A DNA stretch of 64,000 bases. Source: Citrobacter enshiensis (lineage in GTDB: Bacteria; Pseudomonadota; Gammaproteobacteria; Enterobacterales; Enterobacteriaceae). Shown here one piece after another: positions 15,609-26,472 of this stretch. The position numbers and the translations under genes are program-made. The notes below the pieces were generated by a model. That model was not told the DNA's origin and did no database searches. It worked only from the letters and a program-made list of their open reading frames with translations. The stretch is from positions 2,232,001 to 2,296,000 of the forward strand of contig NZ_CP119862.1 in the NCBI RefSeq assembly GCF_029338175.1. The letters are read 5' to 3'. Every line of letters starts with the position of its first letter. Position 1 is the first letter of the stretch.

Positions 15609-17074
15609 AGATTGTGCAGGACGGGCTGAGAAACCGACAGGCATTGCTCATTTCAGGGCTTATCACGTTACTTTTTACCTCGCTGTTCATTTTTGTGATT
15701 TATGAACAGCGACTTGCGGCGGCCAGTGATGGCATGAATCGTCTGCAGACGCGGATGGTAGACATTTTTAATGATAACGAACTGATCGCAGATGCGACGG
15801 GTGAACGTTACCATCAGATTAAAAATGCTGGTATGTGTGGCGATACGTCACTGTTTGTCCCCAGAGATAACGACGGTTGGGGCATCAATGCCGACAGAAA
15901 CCGGACCCATTCGGCGACAGGCGCGATGGTGGCAAAACATACCGGCATTGAAGCGCTATGTATGTTTACCGCGGCCGAGTTCATCCGTGACAGGGTCAAT
16001 ACCCTCAATCCCGGAAATTATGACGCGCACCGTTATATCATCGCCAAAGATGCCGATTACTTTTACTGGTTTACGCCTGCAGACTCCCGGATGTTTCATT
16101 TCTCTGACTCGGAGATGGCGAGAGATATTCGCAGCTTTTTTTACCCCCCCGTTGATTTTTATACCCGCCTGTTGGAAAAAAACGTCAAAACCAAGGCGCT
16201 GAGCTCCACCAATTTCTACACCGATAAAATCACCGGCGACAAAGCATTCAGCGTGGTGAGTTATATTTACGATCTTTCCGGAAAAGAGATCTCCGATCAT
16301 ATTGTGGCGTATCTCGTTTACGACCACGCCAGGCCTGAGTTACAGGAAGCATTGGCTAAAGCCTTTGATAACCAGATACCGCAGGGGCTTAACGTGGCGC
16401 TGGTGAATGTAACAAACAACGAATCGCTGTGCCTTACCGGAGATTGCCAGTCGATGGGGGGAAGCATTGTCAAAATAGTGTCTGAAAAGTATGAGTTTAA
16501 ATACACCATCTCACTCGGGCGTTTTGTCACGCATGACGTACAGGCGGGTATTGCGATTCTGTTGGCACCTTTCTTTTTTATTATGATCAGTCTGGGGCTG
16601 AAGGCATGGCTCAACGAAAGTGACCTCAAGATTTATATCGACTCTTTGACGGGGTGCTTTAACCGCAAGATCCTCGATATTATTAAACGCCGTATGCTAT
16701 CGCATTGCGCGGTGATTCTGCTGGATTGCAATAAATTCAAAGCGATCAATGATACCTGGGGACATGTGGCTGGCGACAGGGCGCTACAGGTTATCGCGAA
16801 CCGTATGCTTTCCAATACCCGAACCAGCAATGACATGGTGATACGCACGGGCGGCGATGAGTTTGTGATTCTGCTTTACCGGGCAAAAGCCAGCGATGCC
16901 ATCGCAGTTGCAGAACGCATTGCCAGCCAGGTGCAGGGATATGCGTTTTGGGTTGACGGCAATCAGGTGCCGTTGTCGGTGTCATGGGGAATTGCAGAAG
17001 TGAACGGCGCGTTGGATGCGGCGATCCAGCTTGCGGATAATGAGATGTACAAAATGAAACAGGTAAAAGGGTAA
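15605..17074 (+). CDS. Membrane-bound diguanylate cyclase (DgcJ/YeaJ-like architecture)
   Basis: This 489-residue protein makes c-di-GMP from two GTP. A membrane segment lies at about residues 13-33, a periplasmic sensor region of about 280 residues follows, then a second membrane segment (about 317-337) and a C-terminal GGDEF domain. The active motif RTGGDEF is intact at 416-420. The inhibitory site, normally RxxD six residues before it, reads TSND, so product inhibition is probably lost. Start is GTG 15605 with GGTGG upstream; an in-frame stop at 15557 rules out much extension. It occupies the position held by yciGFE in E. coli. The sensed signal is unknown. Confidence 0.88.
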   Translation: MKIVQDGLRNRQALLISGLITLLFTSLFIFVIYEQRLAAASDGMNRLQTRMVDIFNDNELIADATGERYHQIKNAGMCGDTSLFVPRDNDGWGINADRNRTHSATGAMVAKHTGIEALCMFTAAEFIRDRVNTLNPGNYDAHRYIIAKDADYFYWFTPADSRMFHFSDSEMARDIRSFFYPPVDFYTRLLEKNVKTKALSSTNFYTDKITGDKAFSVVSYIYDLSGKEISDHIVAYLVYDHARPELQEALAKAFDNQIPQGLNVALVNVTNNESLCLTGDCQSMGGSIVKIVSEKYEFKYTISLGRFVTHDVQAGIAILLAPFFFIMISLGLKAWLNESDLKIYIDSLTGCFNRKILDIIKRRMLSHCAVILLDCNKFKAINDTWGHVAGDRALQVIANRMLSNTRTSNDMVIRTGGDEFVILLYRAKASDAIAVAERIASQVQGYAFWVDGNQVPLSVSWGIAEVNGALDAAIQLADNEMYKMKQVKG

Positions 17075-17098
17075 ACCGCCAGACGTGTTCTGGCGGTT
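17074..17098. terminator. Bidirectional hairpin between GGDEF gene and trpA
   Basis: AACCGCCAGA / CGTGT / TCTGGCGGTT is a perfect 10-bp stem between convergent genes. T-rich sequence follows on both strands, weaker on the plus side (GTTGTTG). Confidence 0.75.
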
Positions 17099-17106
17099 GT
17101 TGGGCA

Positions 17107-17913
17107 TTATGCGCGCGTTGCCGCTTTCATCGCCGTGACGAACGTTTTTAGCTCGGCCAGCATTTGTTCGGGCTTATCGACGTTTTTCTCGATGATTTTA
17201 ACAATCGCTGAACCGGAAATGGCTCCTGTCGCACCGGCTTCAACCGCCCCGGTGACCTGTTCCGGTGAAGAGATCCCGAACCCCTGCAACGGCGGGGCCG
17301 CGTTGTACTCTTTCAGTTTTTCGACCAGATGGTGCAACGGTAACGCGGCACGATTTTCGGCACCAGTGACCCCCGCTCGGGAAAGCAAATAGGTGTAGCC
17401 GCGGCCCCGGGAGGCAATCTGGCGCAGAAGATCATCATCGGCATTCGGCGGGCAGATGAAAATCGGCGCGACGTTGTGGCGCAATGCCGCCTGATGGAAA
17501 GGCGCAGACTCTTCCACCGGTACGTCGGCAATCAGTACAGAGTCGACGCCGACTTTTTCGCACTGGGCGTAAAATGCGTCGATCCCTTTACTGAAGACCA
17601 GGTTGGCGTACATCAACAGGCCAACAGGAATGTCAGGGTGCTTCTGGCGGATTAACGCCAGCATCTCAAAACATTGCGTTGGAGTAACGCCCGCGGCAAA
17701 CGCGCGCAGCGTGGCTTCCTGAATCGTCGGGCCGTCAGCCAGCGGATCGGAGAACGGTATCCCGAGTTCAAGGGCATCGGCACCAGCCTCGATCAGCGTA
17801 TCAATAATTTTCAGCGATTGCTCAACCGAAGGGTCGCCCAGCGTGACGAAGGGAACAAATGCGCCTTCCTTACGATCCTTCAACTGTGCAAATAGATTGT
17901 CGTAGCGTTCCAT
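17107..17913 (-). CDS. trpA: Tryptophan synthase alpha subunit
   Basis: This 268-residue TIM barrel cleaves indole-3-glycerol phosphate to indole and glyceraldehyde-3-phosphate, and passes indole to TrpB. Catalytic Glu49 and Asp60 ([13 protein letters not shown]) are at the E. coli positions. The start overlaps the trpB stop by one base, so the alpha and beta subunits are translated together. It is the last gene of trpLEDCBA and ends at a hairpin. Confidence 0.98.
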   Translation of the reverse strand: MERYDNLFAQLKDRKEGAFVPFVTLGDPSVEQSLKIIDTLIEAGADALELGIPFSDPLADGPTIQEATLRAFAAGVTPTQCFEMLALIRQKHPDIPVGLLMYANLVFSKGIDAFYAQCEKVGVDSVLIADVPVEESAPFHQAALRHNVAPIFICPPNADDDLLRQIASRGRGYTYLLSRAGVTGAENRAALPLHHLVEKLKEYNAAPPLQGFGISSPEQVTGAVEAGATGAISGSAIVKIIEKNVDKPEQMLAELKTFVTAMKAATRA

Positions 17914-19106
17914 CAGATTTCCCCTCGCGCTTTCAGAATGTCGTGTACGGTGAAAATGTCTTTGTCGCCGCGACCGGAAAGGTTAACCACCAGCAGCTGC
18001 TCTTTTTCCGGGTTGTCGCGCATCATTTTTAACGCATGCGCCAGGGCGTGAGACGACTCCAGCGCCGGGATAATACCTTCATGAAGGCACAGGGTTTTGA
18101 ACGCCTCAAGCGCTTCGTCATCGGTGATCGACACGTAATCGGCACGACCGATACTGTTCAGGTACGCGTGCTGCGGCCCGACAGACGGGAAATCCAGCCC
18201 GGCGGAAATCGAGTAAGACTCTTCAATCTGGCCTTCTTCCGTCTGCATCATCGGTGCTTTCATACCGAAGTAGATGCCGACGCGACCGTGTTTGAGCGGC
18301 GCGCCATGCTCACCGGTTTCGATCCCATGACCGCCGGGCTCTACGCCAATCAGCCCCACGCTGGTTTCGTCAATAAAATCAGCAAACATACCGATCGCAT
18401 TTGAACCGCCGCCCACACAGGCGATAACCGCGTCTGGCAAACGACCTTCTTTTTCCAGGATCTGGGCTTTGGTTTCTTCGCCAATCATGCGCTGGAACTC
18501 ACGCACAATGGTCGGGAACGGATGCGGACCTGCGGCCGTACCGAGCATATAGTGTGCGGTGTCATAGCTGCCAGACCAGTCACGCAGCGCCTCGTTACAG
18601 GCATCTTTCAGGGTTGCGGAACCACTGTGAATCGGGATCACTTCAGCACCCATCAAACGCATACGGAACACGTTAGGCGACTGACGTTCAACATCTTTTG
18701 CACCCATATAAATGCGGCATTTCAGCCCCAGCAGCGCACTGGCAAGCGCGGCGGCCACGCCGTGTTGACCCGCGCCGGTTTCGGCAATAATTTCGGTTTT
18801 GCCCATCCGTTTGGCCAGCAGCGCCTGACCCAGCACCTGGTTGGTTTTGTGCGCGCCGCCGTGCAGCAAATCTTCACGCTTCAGGTAAAGGGTGGTGCGA
18901 GTGCCTGCGGTGATGTTCTGGCATTTGGTTAACGCGGTCGGACGTCCGGCATAGTTTTTGAGCAGGTCGGTAAACTGCGCCTGAAATTCTGGATCTTTCT
19001 GCGCGCTGACGAACGCTTCTTCCAGTTGACGCAATGCAGGCATCAGAATCTGTGGCACATACATGCCGCCAAATTCACCAAAATACGGATTCAGTAATGT
19101 TGTCAT
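17913..19106 (-). CDS. trpB: Tryptophan synthase beta subunit
   Basis: This 397-residue PLP enzyme joins indole and serine to tryptophan. The PLP lysine is Lys87 in 'HKTNQ', and 'GGGSNA' forms the phosphate-binding loop. Length and sequence are as in E. coli. It follows trpC after 11 bases and overlaps trpA by one base. Confidence 0.98.
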   Translation of the reverse strand: MTTLLNPYFGEFGGMYVPQILMPALRQLEEAFVSAQKDPEFQAQFTDLLKNYAGRPTALTKCQNITAGTRTTLYLKREDLLHGGAHKTNQVLGQALLAKRMGKTEIIAETGAGQHGVAAALASALLGLKCRIYMGAKDVERQSPNVFRMRLMGAEVIPIHSGSATLKDACNEALRDWSGSYDTAHYMLGTAAGPHPFPTIVREFQRMIGEETKAQILEKEGRLPDAVIACVGGGSNAIGMFADFIDETSVGLIGVEPGGHGIETGEHGAPLKHGRVGIYFGMKAPMMQTEEGQIEESYSISAGLDFPSVGPQHAYLNSIGRADYVSITDDEALEAFKTLCLHEGIIPALESSHALAHALKMMRDNPEKEQLLVVNLSGRGDKDIFTVHDILKARGEI

Positions 19107-19117
19107 GTGTTTCTTCC

Positions 19118-20479
19118 TTAATAAGCGCGCAGTGTCTGAAAGACCGAGGCCAGAAGACGCGCATCTTTGATGCCCGGCAGCGACTCTACACCAGAATTAA
19201 AATCGAGGCCGGCACAGCCGGTTTTAGCCGCGTCTACGCAGTTATCTGCGCTTAATCCGCCAGCCAGAAAAACATTGTCCAGCGTCTGACCCTGCAATAA
19301 TGACCAGTCAAAACGTTGCCCTGTACCGCCCTGGCCGTTATCCAGAACGTACTTATCAACCTGCTGATAATCGCGGGCAGGGAGCGTGTCGCCGACGCTC
19401 AAGGCTTTCCAGATTTGTACCTGGTCAGGCAGCGCAGCGCGCAGCGCATTCACATAGGCCTGATCTTCGTGACCGTGCAGTTGCACCGCCTTTAGCGACA
19501 GGGTGGTGGCTTTCTCGCAAACCTCTGCAATGTCCGCATCACGAAAGACGCCAACATACTGGAGCGGTGCCGCCGCCATCACGTCCCGTGCCTGCTCAGC
19601 GTTCACGGCGCGAGGGGAGGAGGTCACAAAAATCAAACCGCCATAAATGGCGCCAGCGTCATACGCCGCCCTGGCATCCTGGGGACGCGTCAGGCCGCAC
19701 ACTTTATTCTCACCCAGCAACACCCGACGCACGGCGGCGTGGAGATCGTCCAGGGACATCAGCGCAGAGCCGATAAGAAAGCCGTTGGCAAAGTGGCTCA
19801 GTTCGCGCACCTGGCCGTAGGTGTTGATCCCGGATTCGCTGATCACGGTCACGCCATGGCCCAGACGTGGCGCAAGCTGCCGGGTACGATTCAAATCAAT
19901 CGACAGGTCGCGCAGGTCGCGGTTATTGATACCGACCACTTTTGCGCCCAGCGCAATGGCGCGCTCCAGCTCTTCTTCGTTACTGACCTCGGTCAGCACG
20001 CCCATTTTTAAGCTGTGCGCCACGGTGGCAAGCTGGCGGTACTGCTCGTCATCCAGCACCGAGAGCATCAGCAGGCATGCATCCGCCTGATAATGGCGCG
20101 CCAGATAGATTTGGTAAGGGTCAATAATGAAATCCTTACACAGAATCGGCTGCGGCGCGATGGCGCTGACCACCGGCAGAAAGTCAAAACTGCCCTGAAA
20201 ATATTTCTCGTCGGTCAGTACGGAAATCGCCGACGCATAGTGCTTGTAGACGCCCGCAATCTGCGCAGGGTCGAAATTCTCCCGAATTACGCCTTTCGAT
20301 GGGGAGGCCTTTTTGCACTCCAGGATAAACGCGGTACGCGCGCCCTGCAGGGCATCATAAAAATGTCGTGAACTCGGCTGGATGTCGTTCTGGAAACTGG
20401 CCAGCGGTTGCTGCTGCTTACGGGCTTCTACCCAAATCGCCTTATCTGCGACGATTTTCGCTAAAACGGTCTGCATCAT
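19118..20479 (-). CDS. trpC: Bifunctional indole-3-glycerol phosphate synthase / phosphoribosylanthranilate isomerase
   Basis: This 453-residue fusion catalyses the two middle steps of tryptophan synthesis. Residues 1 to about 255 are the TrpC barrel ([10 protein letters not shown] phosphate/substrate motif, 'VGINNRDL', 'SESGI'). The rest is the TrpF barrel ('[11 protein letters not shown]', '[13 protein letters not shown]', 'LAGGL'). The fused form is characteristic of enteric bacteria. It starts immediately after the trpD stop. Confidence 0.97.
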   Translation of the reverse strand: MMQTVLAKIVADKAIWVEARKQQQPLASFQNDIQPSSRHFYDALQGARTAFILECKKASPSKGVIRENFDPAQIAGVYKHYASAISVLTDEKYFQGSFDFLPVVSAIAPQPILCKDFIIDPYQIYLARHYQADACLLMLSVLDDEQYRQLATVAHSLKMGVLTEVSNEEELERAIALGAKVVGINNRDLRDLSIDLNRTRQLAPRLGHGVTVISESGINTYGQVRELSHFANGFLIGSALMSLDDLHAAVRRVLLGENKVCGLTRPQDARAAYDAGAIYGGLIFVTSSPRAVNAEQARDVMAAAPLQYVGVFRDADIAEVCEKATTLSLKAVQLHGHEDQAYVNALRAALPDQVQIWKALSVGDTLPARDYQQVDKYVLDNGQGGTGQRFDWSLLQGQTLDNVFLAGGLSADNCVDAAKTGCAGLDFNSGVESLPGIKDARLLASVFQTLRAY

Positions 20480-22075
20480 TTACCCTCTTGCCGCCAGTGC
20501 GGTGACCCGGTCATACGCTGCGCCGCTGCGCAGAACAGTGATGACGGTTTGCGCATTGGCCTTCAAATCTTCCTCGCCATGCAGGCGCATCAGCATGGCG
20601 ACATTCGCGGCGACAGCAGCCTCGTGGGCGGCTTCACCTTTACCTTGTAGCAAGCGTGTCAGAATGTCACGGTTTTCTTCTGGCGTGCCGCCTGCCAGCT
20701 GTTCCTGATGATAAGGGGTGAGGCCAAAGTCATCAGCCGTCAGCGTATAGCTTTTGATTTCACCCTCGTGTAGCTCGGCAACGATAGTCGGCGCATGCAA
20801 GGAGACTTCGTCCATTCCACCGCTGTGGACCACCGCGGCGCGTTGATATCCCAGAACGCGCAACGTCTCGGCAATCGGCAGCACCAGTTCAGCGCTGTAG
20901 ACGCCAATCAGGGCAATCGGGGGGTGCGCCGGGTTAATCAGCGGTCCCAGAACGTTGAACAGCGTGCGCGTTTTTAACTGCTGGCGCACCGGCATCGCAT
21001 GGCGAAAACCCGTATGGTACTTCGGTGCAAACAGGAAGCAGACGCCGAGGTCGTCCAGCGCCTGGCGTGACTTGTCGGCATTCATCTCCAGATTAATGCC
21101 GAAGGCCGCCAACAAATCAGAAGAGCCGGATTTACTGGAAACACTACGGTTGCCGTGTTTCGCGACTTTCATGCCGCACGCCGCCGCCACAAAGGCGCTG
21201 GCGGTGGAAATATTGATACTGTTGCTACCATCACCGCCGGTACCGACGATATCGGCGAACAGATAGTCAGGACGCGGAAACGGTGCCGCGTTTTCCAGCA
21301 ATGCGGTTGCCGCACCGGCAATTTCGTTAGGATGCTCGCCACGAATTTTCATGCTGACCAGCGCCGCCGCCAGCTGTTCCGGCTTCAGTTCTCCGCGTAC
21401 CACGGCAGAGAACAGCTGATGGCTCTCCTGTTGAGAAAGCGTTTGTGCCTGGTACAGTTTTTCCAGAATAGGCTGCAGCGTGTTGGTATGCTCCAGCTTC
21501 TGTTGCGCCCACGCCAGCGTTTGTTCCAGCAAGCGAGCGCCCTGAGTGGTCAGAATGGATTCCGGATGAAACTGGAAGCCGCAGACGCGATCCGTATCGT
21601 GACGTACCGCCATCACCATCCCGTTAAAATGGGCGTTGATGGTCAGCCCGGCAGGCACATTGCTGCCAACCAGAGAGTGATAACGCGCGACGGGCAGCGG
21701 ATTTGCCAGACCGGCAAACATCGCCTGGCCGTCATGCTCAATGCTTGACGCTTTGCCATGCAGAATTTCGCCTGCCTGACCGACATAGCCACCGTAGGCT
21801 TCAACAATCGCCTGATGGCCGAGGCAGATACCGATAATCGGCAATTTGCCACGCAGACGGGTCAACAGCTCCGGCATGCAACCGGCTTCACTTGGCGCGC
21901 CAGGGCCCGGAGAGAGCATCAGTACCGGATTTTTCATCGTCGCAAGACGGTCAATCAGCGTCTGGGCAGGGATATGGTTGCGGTAAATCACCACATGATG
22001 ACCGTTGGTCCGTAGCTGATCTGCCAGGTTGTACGTGAAGGAGTCGATGTTATCGAGCAGCAGAATGTCAGCCAT
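20480..22075 (-). CDS. trpD: Anthranilate synthase glutaminase / anthranilate phosphoribosyltransferase fusion
   Basis: This 531-residue protein joins a TrpG glutamine amidotransferase domain (residues 1 to about 195; Cys84 in GICLGHQA, 'FHPES' His-Glu pair) to a TrpD phosphoribosyltransferase ('[14 protein letters not shown]', '[15 protein letters not shown]'). It supplies ammonia to TrpE and then adds phosphoribose to anthranilate. The fusion is typical of E. coli-like enterics. Its start overlaps the trpE stop by one base (TGATG type coupling). Confidence 0.97.
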   Translation of the reverse strand: MADILLLDNIDSFTYNLADQLRTNGHHVVIYRNHIPAQTLIDRLATMKNPVLMLSPGPGAPSEAGCMPELLTRLRGKLPIIGICLGHQAIVEAYGGYVGQAGEILHGKASSIEHDGQAMFAGLANPLPVARYHSLVGSNVPAGLTINAHFNGMVMAVRHDTDRVCGFQFHPESILTTQGARLLEQTLAWAQQKLEHTNTLQPILEKLYQAQTLSQQESHQLFSAVVRGELKPEQLAAALVSMKIRGEHPNEIAGAATALLENAAPFPRPDYLFADIVGTGGDGSNSINISTASAFVAAACGMKVAKHGNRSVSSKSGSSDLLAAFGINLEMNADKSRQALDDLGVCFLFAPKYHTGFRHAMPVRQQLKTRTLFNVLGPLINPAHPPIALIGVYSAELVLPIAETLRVLGYQRAAVVHSGGMDEVSLHAPTIVAELHEGEIKSYTLTADDFGLTPYHQEQLAGGTPEENRDILTRLLQGKGEAAHEAAVAANVAMLMRLHGEEDLKANAQTVITVLRSGAAYDRVTALAARG

Positions 22076-23637
22076 TAGAAAATCTCCTGTGCATGGTGCG
22101 CGGTGGCGATAGCGCGCAACACCGCGCGCGCTTTGTTACGGGTTTCATCGGCTTCAGACTGCGGAACAGAATCGAGAACAATCCCGGCGCCAGCTTGCAC
22201 GGTGGCAATGCCATCTTCGACAAGGGCAGAGCGAATCACAATGCAGGTATCCAGATCGCCGTGGGCGGTAAAATAGCCGACGGCGCCGCCATAGCTGCCG
22301 CGACGACGCCCTTCGGCATTCGCGATGAGCTGCATGGCGCGGACTTTTGGCGCGCCGCTAAGGGTGCCCATATTCATGCAGGCGCGGTAAGCATGCAGAA
22401 CATCCAGATCGCTACGCAACTCGCCCACCACGCGGGAGACCAGGTGCATCACGAAGGAGTAGCGGTCAACTTTCGTCAGGTCGGCGACGTAGCGACTACC
22501 TGGAGTACAGATCCGCGCCAAATCATTGCGGGCAAGGTCAACCAGCATCAGATGTTCGGACATCTCTTTGTGATCGGTACGCATTTCCAGCTCAATACGG
22601 CTGTCCAGATCCCGGTCCAGAGTGCCATCCGCGCGACGGCCGCGTGGCCGCGTTCCGGCAATGGGGTAGATCTCAATTTGACGGCTGGTGGCATCGTATT
22701 TCAGCGAGCTTTCTGGCGATGCGCCAAACAGCGTGAATTCGTTGTCCTGCATAAAGAACATATACGGACTGGGGTTACTCTTTTTCAGTACATCATAGGC
22801 CGCGAGCGGCGACGGGCAGGGCAGTGAGAACCGGCGTGACGGGACCACCTGAAAAATCTCACCTGCACGAATGGCTTTTTGCATGCTGCGTACAACAACG
22901 CCGAACTCTTCATCGTTCTGATTGCATTCGCAACGCATATGCGGAACGGCGGTGACAGGCAACGGCGGCGCGGTCTCGGTCAACTGCTGGGTTAATTGCG
23001 CCAGACGCTGCGCCAGACGCTGACGTTCAGCCGCATCAGAGGTAAAAATGCTGGCCTGAATGCGGGTACTTTTCTTTTGATGGTCAATCACCATCAGCGT
23101 TTCCGCCAGGTAGAAGCAGTAGTCCGGGCAACGATTACCGGCTTCAAGCTGCGGTAAGTCTTCAAAACCGGCCACCAGGTCATAGGCAAACAGACCACCG
23201 AAGAACATCGCTTCCCGCTCTTGCGAGGGCACATTCACCAGGTTCTGCAACAGGCGGAACGCGTCAAACACGGAGAGTGAACACAGGCGGGCATCTTCAT
23301 CCAGCAGCGGGCTGACCGGCGGAAAATGGAGAACGCGACCTGATGCAAGCTGCTCGTTGTCAATCCCGGCGGGCAGTGCGGCATCCAGCAGTGGCAGCAG
23401 GGAAGCGCCGTTATCTGATAATGCCTGAATGGTGACAGTGTCACCTAATGCGGTAATGCGCAACGCGCTGTCAACCAGCAGCAGACTTTTGAGGTCATCT
23501 TTACTGTCGATGTCGGCGGATTCCAGTAACAGTGTGGCAGGTCGATCGCCACAGACCTGATGGAACAGTGCCGTCGGGTTTTCGCGGTAAGCGGCATCGC
23601 AGGAGAGCAGTTCGAGTGTCGGTTTTTGTGTTTGCAT
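22075..23637 (-). CDS. trpE: Anthranilate synthase component I
   Basis: This 520-residue enzyme converts chorismate to anthranilate and is the feedback-controlled entry to tryptophan synthesis. The N-terminal 'LLLES' motif belongs to the tryptophan-binding feedback site; the catalytic half contains '[10 protein letters not shown]' and 'GAPKVRAM'. I chose ATG 23637 ([11 protein letters not shown]), four codons inside the longest frame, because it gives the E. coli start and length. Expression is controlled by TrpR and by attenuation in the leader just upstream. Confidence 0.97.
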   Translation of the reverse strand: MQTQKPTLELLSCDAAYRENPTALFHQVCGDRPATLLLESADIDSKDDLKSLLLVDSALRITALGDTVTIQALSDNGASLLPLLDAALPAGIDNEQLASGRVLHFPPVSPLLDEDARLCSLSVFDAFRLLQNLVNVPSQEREAMFFGGLFAYDLVAGFEDLPQLEAGNRCPDYCFYLAETLMVIDHQKKSTRIQASIFTSDAAERQRLAQRLAQLTQQLTETAPPLPVTAVPHMRCECNQNDEEFGVVVRSMQKAIRAGEIFQVVPSRRFSLPCPSPLAAYDVLKKSNPSPYMFFMQDNEFTLFGASPESSLKYDATSRQIEIYPIAGTRPRGRRADGTLDRDLDSRIELEMRTDHKEMSEHLMLVDLARNDLARICTPGSRYVADLTKVDRYSFVMHLVSRVVGELRSDLDVLHAYRACMNMGTLSGAPKVRAMQLIANAEGRRRGSYGGAVGYFTAHGDLDTCIVIRSALVEDGIATVQAGAGIVLDSVPQSEADETRNKARAVLRAIATAHHAQEIF

Positions 23638-23660
23638 TGTTCTTCTCATTCATTTTGTTC

Positions 23661-23690
23661 AAAAAAAAGCCCGCTCATATTGGCGGGCCG
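23661..23690 (-). terminator. trp attenuator (3:4 terminator hairpin)
   Basis: On the minus strand GCCCGC / CAATATGA / GCGGGC is followed by eight T residues, between trpL and trpE. This is the rho-independent hairpin that forms when the leader ribosome does not stall at the Trp codons. Confidence 0.95.
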
Positions 23691-23730
23691 GGTATCTGGT
23701 TGCATATAGCTGCTAAGACACTGCCCGAAA

Positions 23731-23775
23731 TCAGGAAGTGCGCCACCAACCTTGCAGTACGAATTGAGCTTTCAT
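23731..23775 (-). CDS. trpL: trp operon leader peptide
   Basis: The 14-residue peptide MKAQFVLQGWWRTS carries the tandem Trp-Trp codons and the following Arg codon that sense charged tRNA-Trp. It differs from E. coli TrpL ([14 protein letters not shown]) at two positions outside the control codons. The stop lies 40 bases before the attenuator hairpin. Ribosome stalling at the Trp codons favours the antiterminator. Confidence 0.96.
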   Translation of the reverse strand: MKAQFVLQGWWRTS

Positions 23776-23803
23776 TTCAGATACCTTCTTCATGTGAACT
23801 TGT

Positions 23804-23837
23804 GTACTAGTTAACTAGTTCGATAGATTTTTGTCAA
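23804..23837 (-). promoter_or_regulatory. trp promoter with TrpR operator
   Basis: On the minus strand TTGACA (23832-23837) and TTAACT (23809-23814) are separated by 17 bases. The palindrome ACTAGTTAACTAGT (23806-23819), the TrpR operator core, covers the -10 element, as in E. coli. Tryptophan-bound TrpR should therefore block initiation. The divergent yciV start is about 75 bases away. Confidence 0.95.
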
Positions 23838-23911
23838 CACCTGATTTCAGTAAATTTGCCGGAAACGTTATGATGTGTGTGAAAGAACCTTTATTAAGAC
23901 GGGAGCTCGCC

Positions 23912-24793
23912 TTGAGCGACACGAATTACGCAGTGATTTATGACCTGCACAGTCATACAACGGCGTCCGATGGACGGTTGACGCCAGAAGCGTTGGTACA
24001 CCGTGCAGTAGAGATGCGAGTCGGCACGCTGGCGATCACCGATCATGACACCACAGCCGCTATTCCGGCGGCAAGAGAAGAAATTTCACGTTCCGGGTTA
24101 GCCCTGAATTTGATTGCCGGCGTCGAAATTTCGACGATCTGGGAAAATCACGAGATCCATATTGTGGGGCTGAATATCGATATCGCCCATCCGCTGATGT
24201 GTGAATTTTTGGCCGAACAAACGGAGCGTCGCCAGCAGCGCGCGCGTTTGATTGCTGAGCGCCTGGAAAAGGCCCACATCCCCGGTGCATGGGAAGGGGC
24301 GCTACGCCTTGCAGACGGCGGGGCGGTTACACGCGGGCATTTTGCCCGCTTTTTGGTGGAATGCGGTAAAGCGACCACTATGGCGGATGTGTTCAAAAAG
24401 TATCTTTCGCGTGGGAAAACCGGATACGTTCCCCCACAGTGGTGTACAATAGAACAAGCTATTGATGTGATTCATCATTCTGGCGGTAAGGCGGTGCTGG
24501 CCCATCCTGGGCGATACGACCTTAGCGCTAAGTGGCTGAAAAGATTAGTTGCGCATTTTGCTGAACACCACGGTGACGCGATGGAAGTCGCGCAATGCCA
24601 GCAATCTCCCAATGAACGTACTCAACTGGCGACATTGGCGCGCCAGAATCAATTATGGGCATCGCAAGGGTCTGATTTTCATCAACCGTGCCCGTGGATT
24701 GAGTTGGGTCGTAAGCTCTGGCTGCCAGCAGGCGTCGAAGGCGTATGGCAGTTATGGGAGCAGCCCGAAGACACCACAGTGAGGGAAGTATGA
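23912..24793 (+). CDS. rnm: RNase AM / PHP-domain 5'-3' exonuclease (YciV)
   Basis: This 293-residue PHP-domain hydrolase trims the 5' ends of rRNAs and degrades short oligonucleotides and pAp. The 'DLHSHTTASDG' and 'ITDHDT' motifs carry metal ligands. 'GVEIST', 'LAHPGRY' and 'GSDFHQP' supply the rest. The start is probably TTG 23912: GGAG is 6 bases upstream, and it gives exactly the E. coli length and N-terminus (LSDTNYAV). A longer in-frame opening runs back into the trp promoter and is unlikely. It overlaps yciO by four bases. Confidence 0.93.
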   Translation: MSDTNYAVIYDLHSHTTASDGRLTPEALVHRAVEMRVGTLAITDHDTTAAIPAAREEISRSGLALNLIAGVEISTIWENHEIHIVGLNIDIAHPLMCEFLAEQTERRQQRARLIAERLEKAHIPGAWEGALRLADGGAVTRGHFARFLVECGKATTMADVFKKYLSRGKTGYVPPQWCTIEQAIDVIHHSGGKAVLAHPGRYDLSAKWLKRLVAHFAEHHGDAMEVAQCQQSPNERTQLATLARQNQLWASQGSDFHQPCPWIELGRKLWLPAGVEGVWQLWEQPEDTTVREV

Positions 24794-25410
24794 GCCAGTT
24801 TTTTTATATTCATCCGGAAAACCCGCAGCCGCGCCTGATTAACCAGGCCGTCGAGATCGTGCGTAAAGGCGGGGTGATCGTTTATCCAACCGATTCCGGT
24901 TATGCGCTTGGCTGCAAAATCGAAGATAAAGGCGCCATGGAGCGCATTTGCCGTATTCGTCATCTGCCAGATGGGCATAATTTTACGCTGATGTGTCGGG
25001 ATCTGTCGGAACTGTCGACCTATTCCTTTGTTGATAACGTCGCGTTTCGTTTAATTAAAAACAACACGCCGGGCAACTACACCTTCATCCTGAAAGGAAC
25101 CAAAGAAGTGCCGCGTCGCCTGTTGCAGGAAAAACGTAAAACCATTGGCCTTCGCGTGCCATCAAACCCGATTGCGCTGGCGTTGCTGGCCGCTCTGGGT
25201 GAACCGATGCTTTCGACATCGTTGATGTTACCGGGCAGTGATTTTACCGAGTCGGATCCGGAAGAGATCAAAGATCGCCTTGAGAAGCTGGTTGATTTGA
25301 TTATCCACGGGGGCTATCTCGGCCAACAACCCACGACGGTTATTGATTTAACCGATGATTCTCCGGTGGTCTTGCGCGAAGGCGTCGGCGACGTTAAACC
25401 TTTCTTATAA
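24790..25410 (+). CDS. yciO: YrdC/Sua5-like protein YciO
   Basis: This 206-residue protein is of the YrdC-domain family. Members bind ATP and RNA-like substrates; Sua5/TsaC relatives make threonylcarbamoyl-AMP for tRNA. YciO itself is not known to me to replace TsaC. The 'GGVIVYPTDSGYALGC' and 'KNNTPGNYTFILKG' motifs are clear. ATG 24790 overlaps the yciV stop (ATGA), so both genes form one operon. Confidence 0.95.
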   Translation: MSQFFYIHPENPQPRLINQAVEIVRKGGVIVYPTDSGYALGCKIEDKGAMERICRIRHLPDGHNFTLMCRDLSELSTYSFVDNVAFRLIKNNTPGNYTFILKGTKEVPRRLLQEKRKTIGLRVPSNPIALALLAALGEPMLSTSLMLPGSDFTESDPEEIKDRLEKLVDLIIHGGYLGQQPTTVIDLTDDSPVVLREGVGDVKPFL

Positions 25411-25460
25411 GGGCGCAACTCTGTATACTACGCGGCCTTAAAATGGCGCTGTATAGCGCC
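25401..25460 (+). promoter_or_regulatory. Candidate rluB promoter and leader hairpin
   Basis: TATACT at 25424-25429 has TTTCTT 17 bases upstream, which makes a weak sigma70-type pair. Downstream, GGCGCT-GTAT-AGCGCC (25445-25460) forms a perfect 6-bp hairpin in the rluB leader, without a T-run. Confidence 0.4.
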
Positions 25461-25510
25461 GTTGATTCTCCTGTTCGACGCCTGTGAAGGCGACACCTAA
25501 AGGAAGCTCT

Positions 25511-26386
25511 ATGAGCGAAAAGTTACAGAAAGTGCTGGCACGCGCTGGCCACGGTTCCCGCCGTGAAATCGAATCCATTATTGAAGCCGGTCGTGTGAGC
25601 GTTGACGGCAAAATTGCCACGCTTGGCGATCGCGTTGAAGTGACGCCGGGTCTGAAAATCCGTATCGACGGTCACCTGATCTCGGTGAAAGAGTCTGCAG
25701 AACAAATTTGTCGCGTTCTGGCCTATTACAAGCCTGAAGGCGAACTGTGTACCCGCAACGACCCGGAAGGTCGTCCTACTGTTTTTGATCGTTTACCAAA
25801 ACTGCGTGGCGCGCGCTGGATTGCGGTAGGGCGTCTGGACGTGAATACCTGCGGTTTGCTGTTGTTTACGACGGATGGCGAACTGGCAAACCGTCTGATG
25901 CACCCCAGCCGTGAAGTTGAGCGCGAATACGCTGTGCGTGTCTTTGGTCAGGTCGATGAGACAAAACTGCGCGATCTGAGCCGCGGCGTACAACTGGAAG
26001 ATGGTCCTGCTGCCTTTAAAACCATCAAGTTCAGCGGCGGTGAAGGGATTAACCAGTGGTACAACGTAACGTTGACCGAAGGACGTAACCGTGAAGTACG
26101 CCGCCTGTGGGAAGCCGTAGGTGTGCAGGTGAGTCGTTTGATTCGCGTACGTTACGGTGACATTCCGCTGCCAAAAGGTCTTCCGCGTGGCGGCTGGACC
26201 GAGCTGGATCTTGCGCAGACTAACTATTTACGCGAACTGGTGGAGTTGCAGCCAGAAACCGCGTCAAAAGTGGTCGTCGAGAAAGACAGACGTCGCATGA
26301 AAGCGAATCAGATTCGCCGTGCGGTGAAACGTCACAGCCAGGTTGGCAGCGGTCGTCGTTCCGGCGGTCGTAACAACAACGGTTAA
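25511..26386 (+). CDS. rluB: 23S rRNA pseudouridine(2605) synthase RluB
   Basis: This 291-residue enzyme isomerises U2605 of 23S rRNA. An N-terminal S4 RNA-binding domain ('[27 protein letters not shown]' region) is followed by the RsuA-type catalytic domain with Asp110 in 'GRLDVNT'. The basic Arg/Gly/Asn-rich tail ([13 protein letters not shown]) is usual. I chose ATG 25511 with AGGAAG upstream; it gives the E. coli length. A pair of REP elements follows. Confidence 0.96.
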   Translation: MSEKLQKVLARAGHGSRREIESIIEAGRVSVDGKIATLGDRVEVTPGLKIRIDGHLISVKESAEQICRVLAYYKPEGELCTRNDPEGRPTVFDRLPKLRGARWIAVGRLDVNTCGLLLFTTDGELANRLMHPSREVEREYAVRVFGQVDETKLRDLSRGVQLEDGPAAFKTIKFSGGEGINQWYNVTLTEGRNREVRRLWEAVGVQVSRLIRVRYGDIPLPKGLPRGGWTELDLAQTNYLRELVELQPETASKVVVEKDRRRMKANQIRRAVKRHSQVGSGRRSGGRNNNG

Positions 26387-26393
26387 CGCTTTT

Positions 26394-26471
26394 GTAGGCC
26401 TGATAAGCGTAAGCGCCATCAGGCAATTGCGCGGTGCCGGATGGCGCCGCAAGCGCCTTATCCGGCCTACA
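26394..26471. repeat. Pair of inverted REP elements (BIME-like)
   Basis: GCCTGATAAGCG...CATCAGGC and GCCGGATGGCGC...TATCCGGC lie head to head between rluB and btuR, the two convergent genes. Both carry the enteric REP consensus. They probably act as mRNA 3' stabilisers and gyrase/IHF-type sites. Confidence 0.88.
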
Positions 26472-26472
26472 G

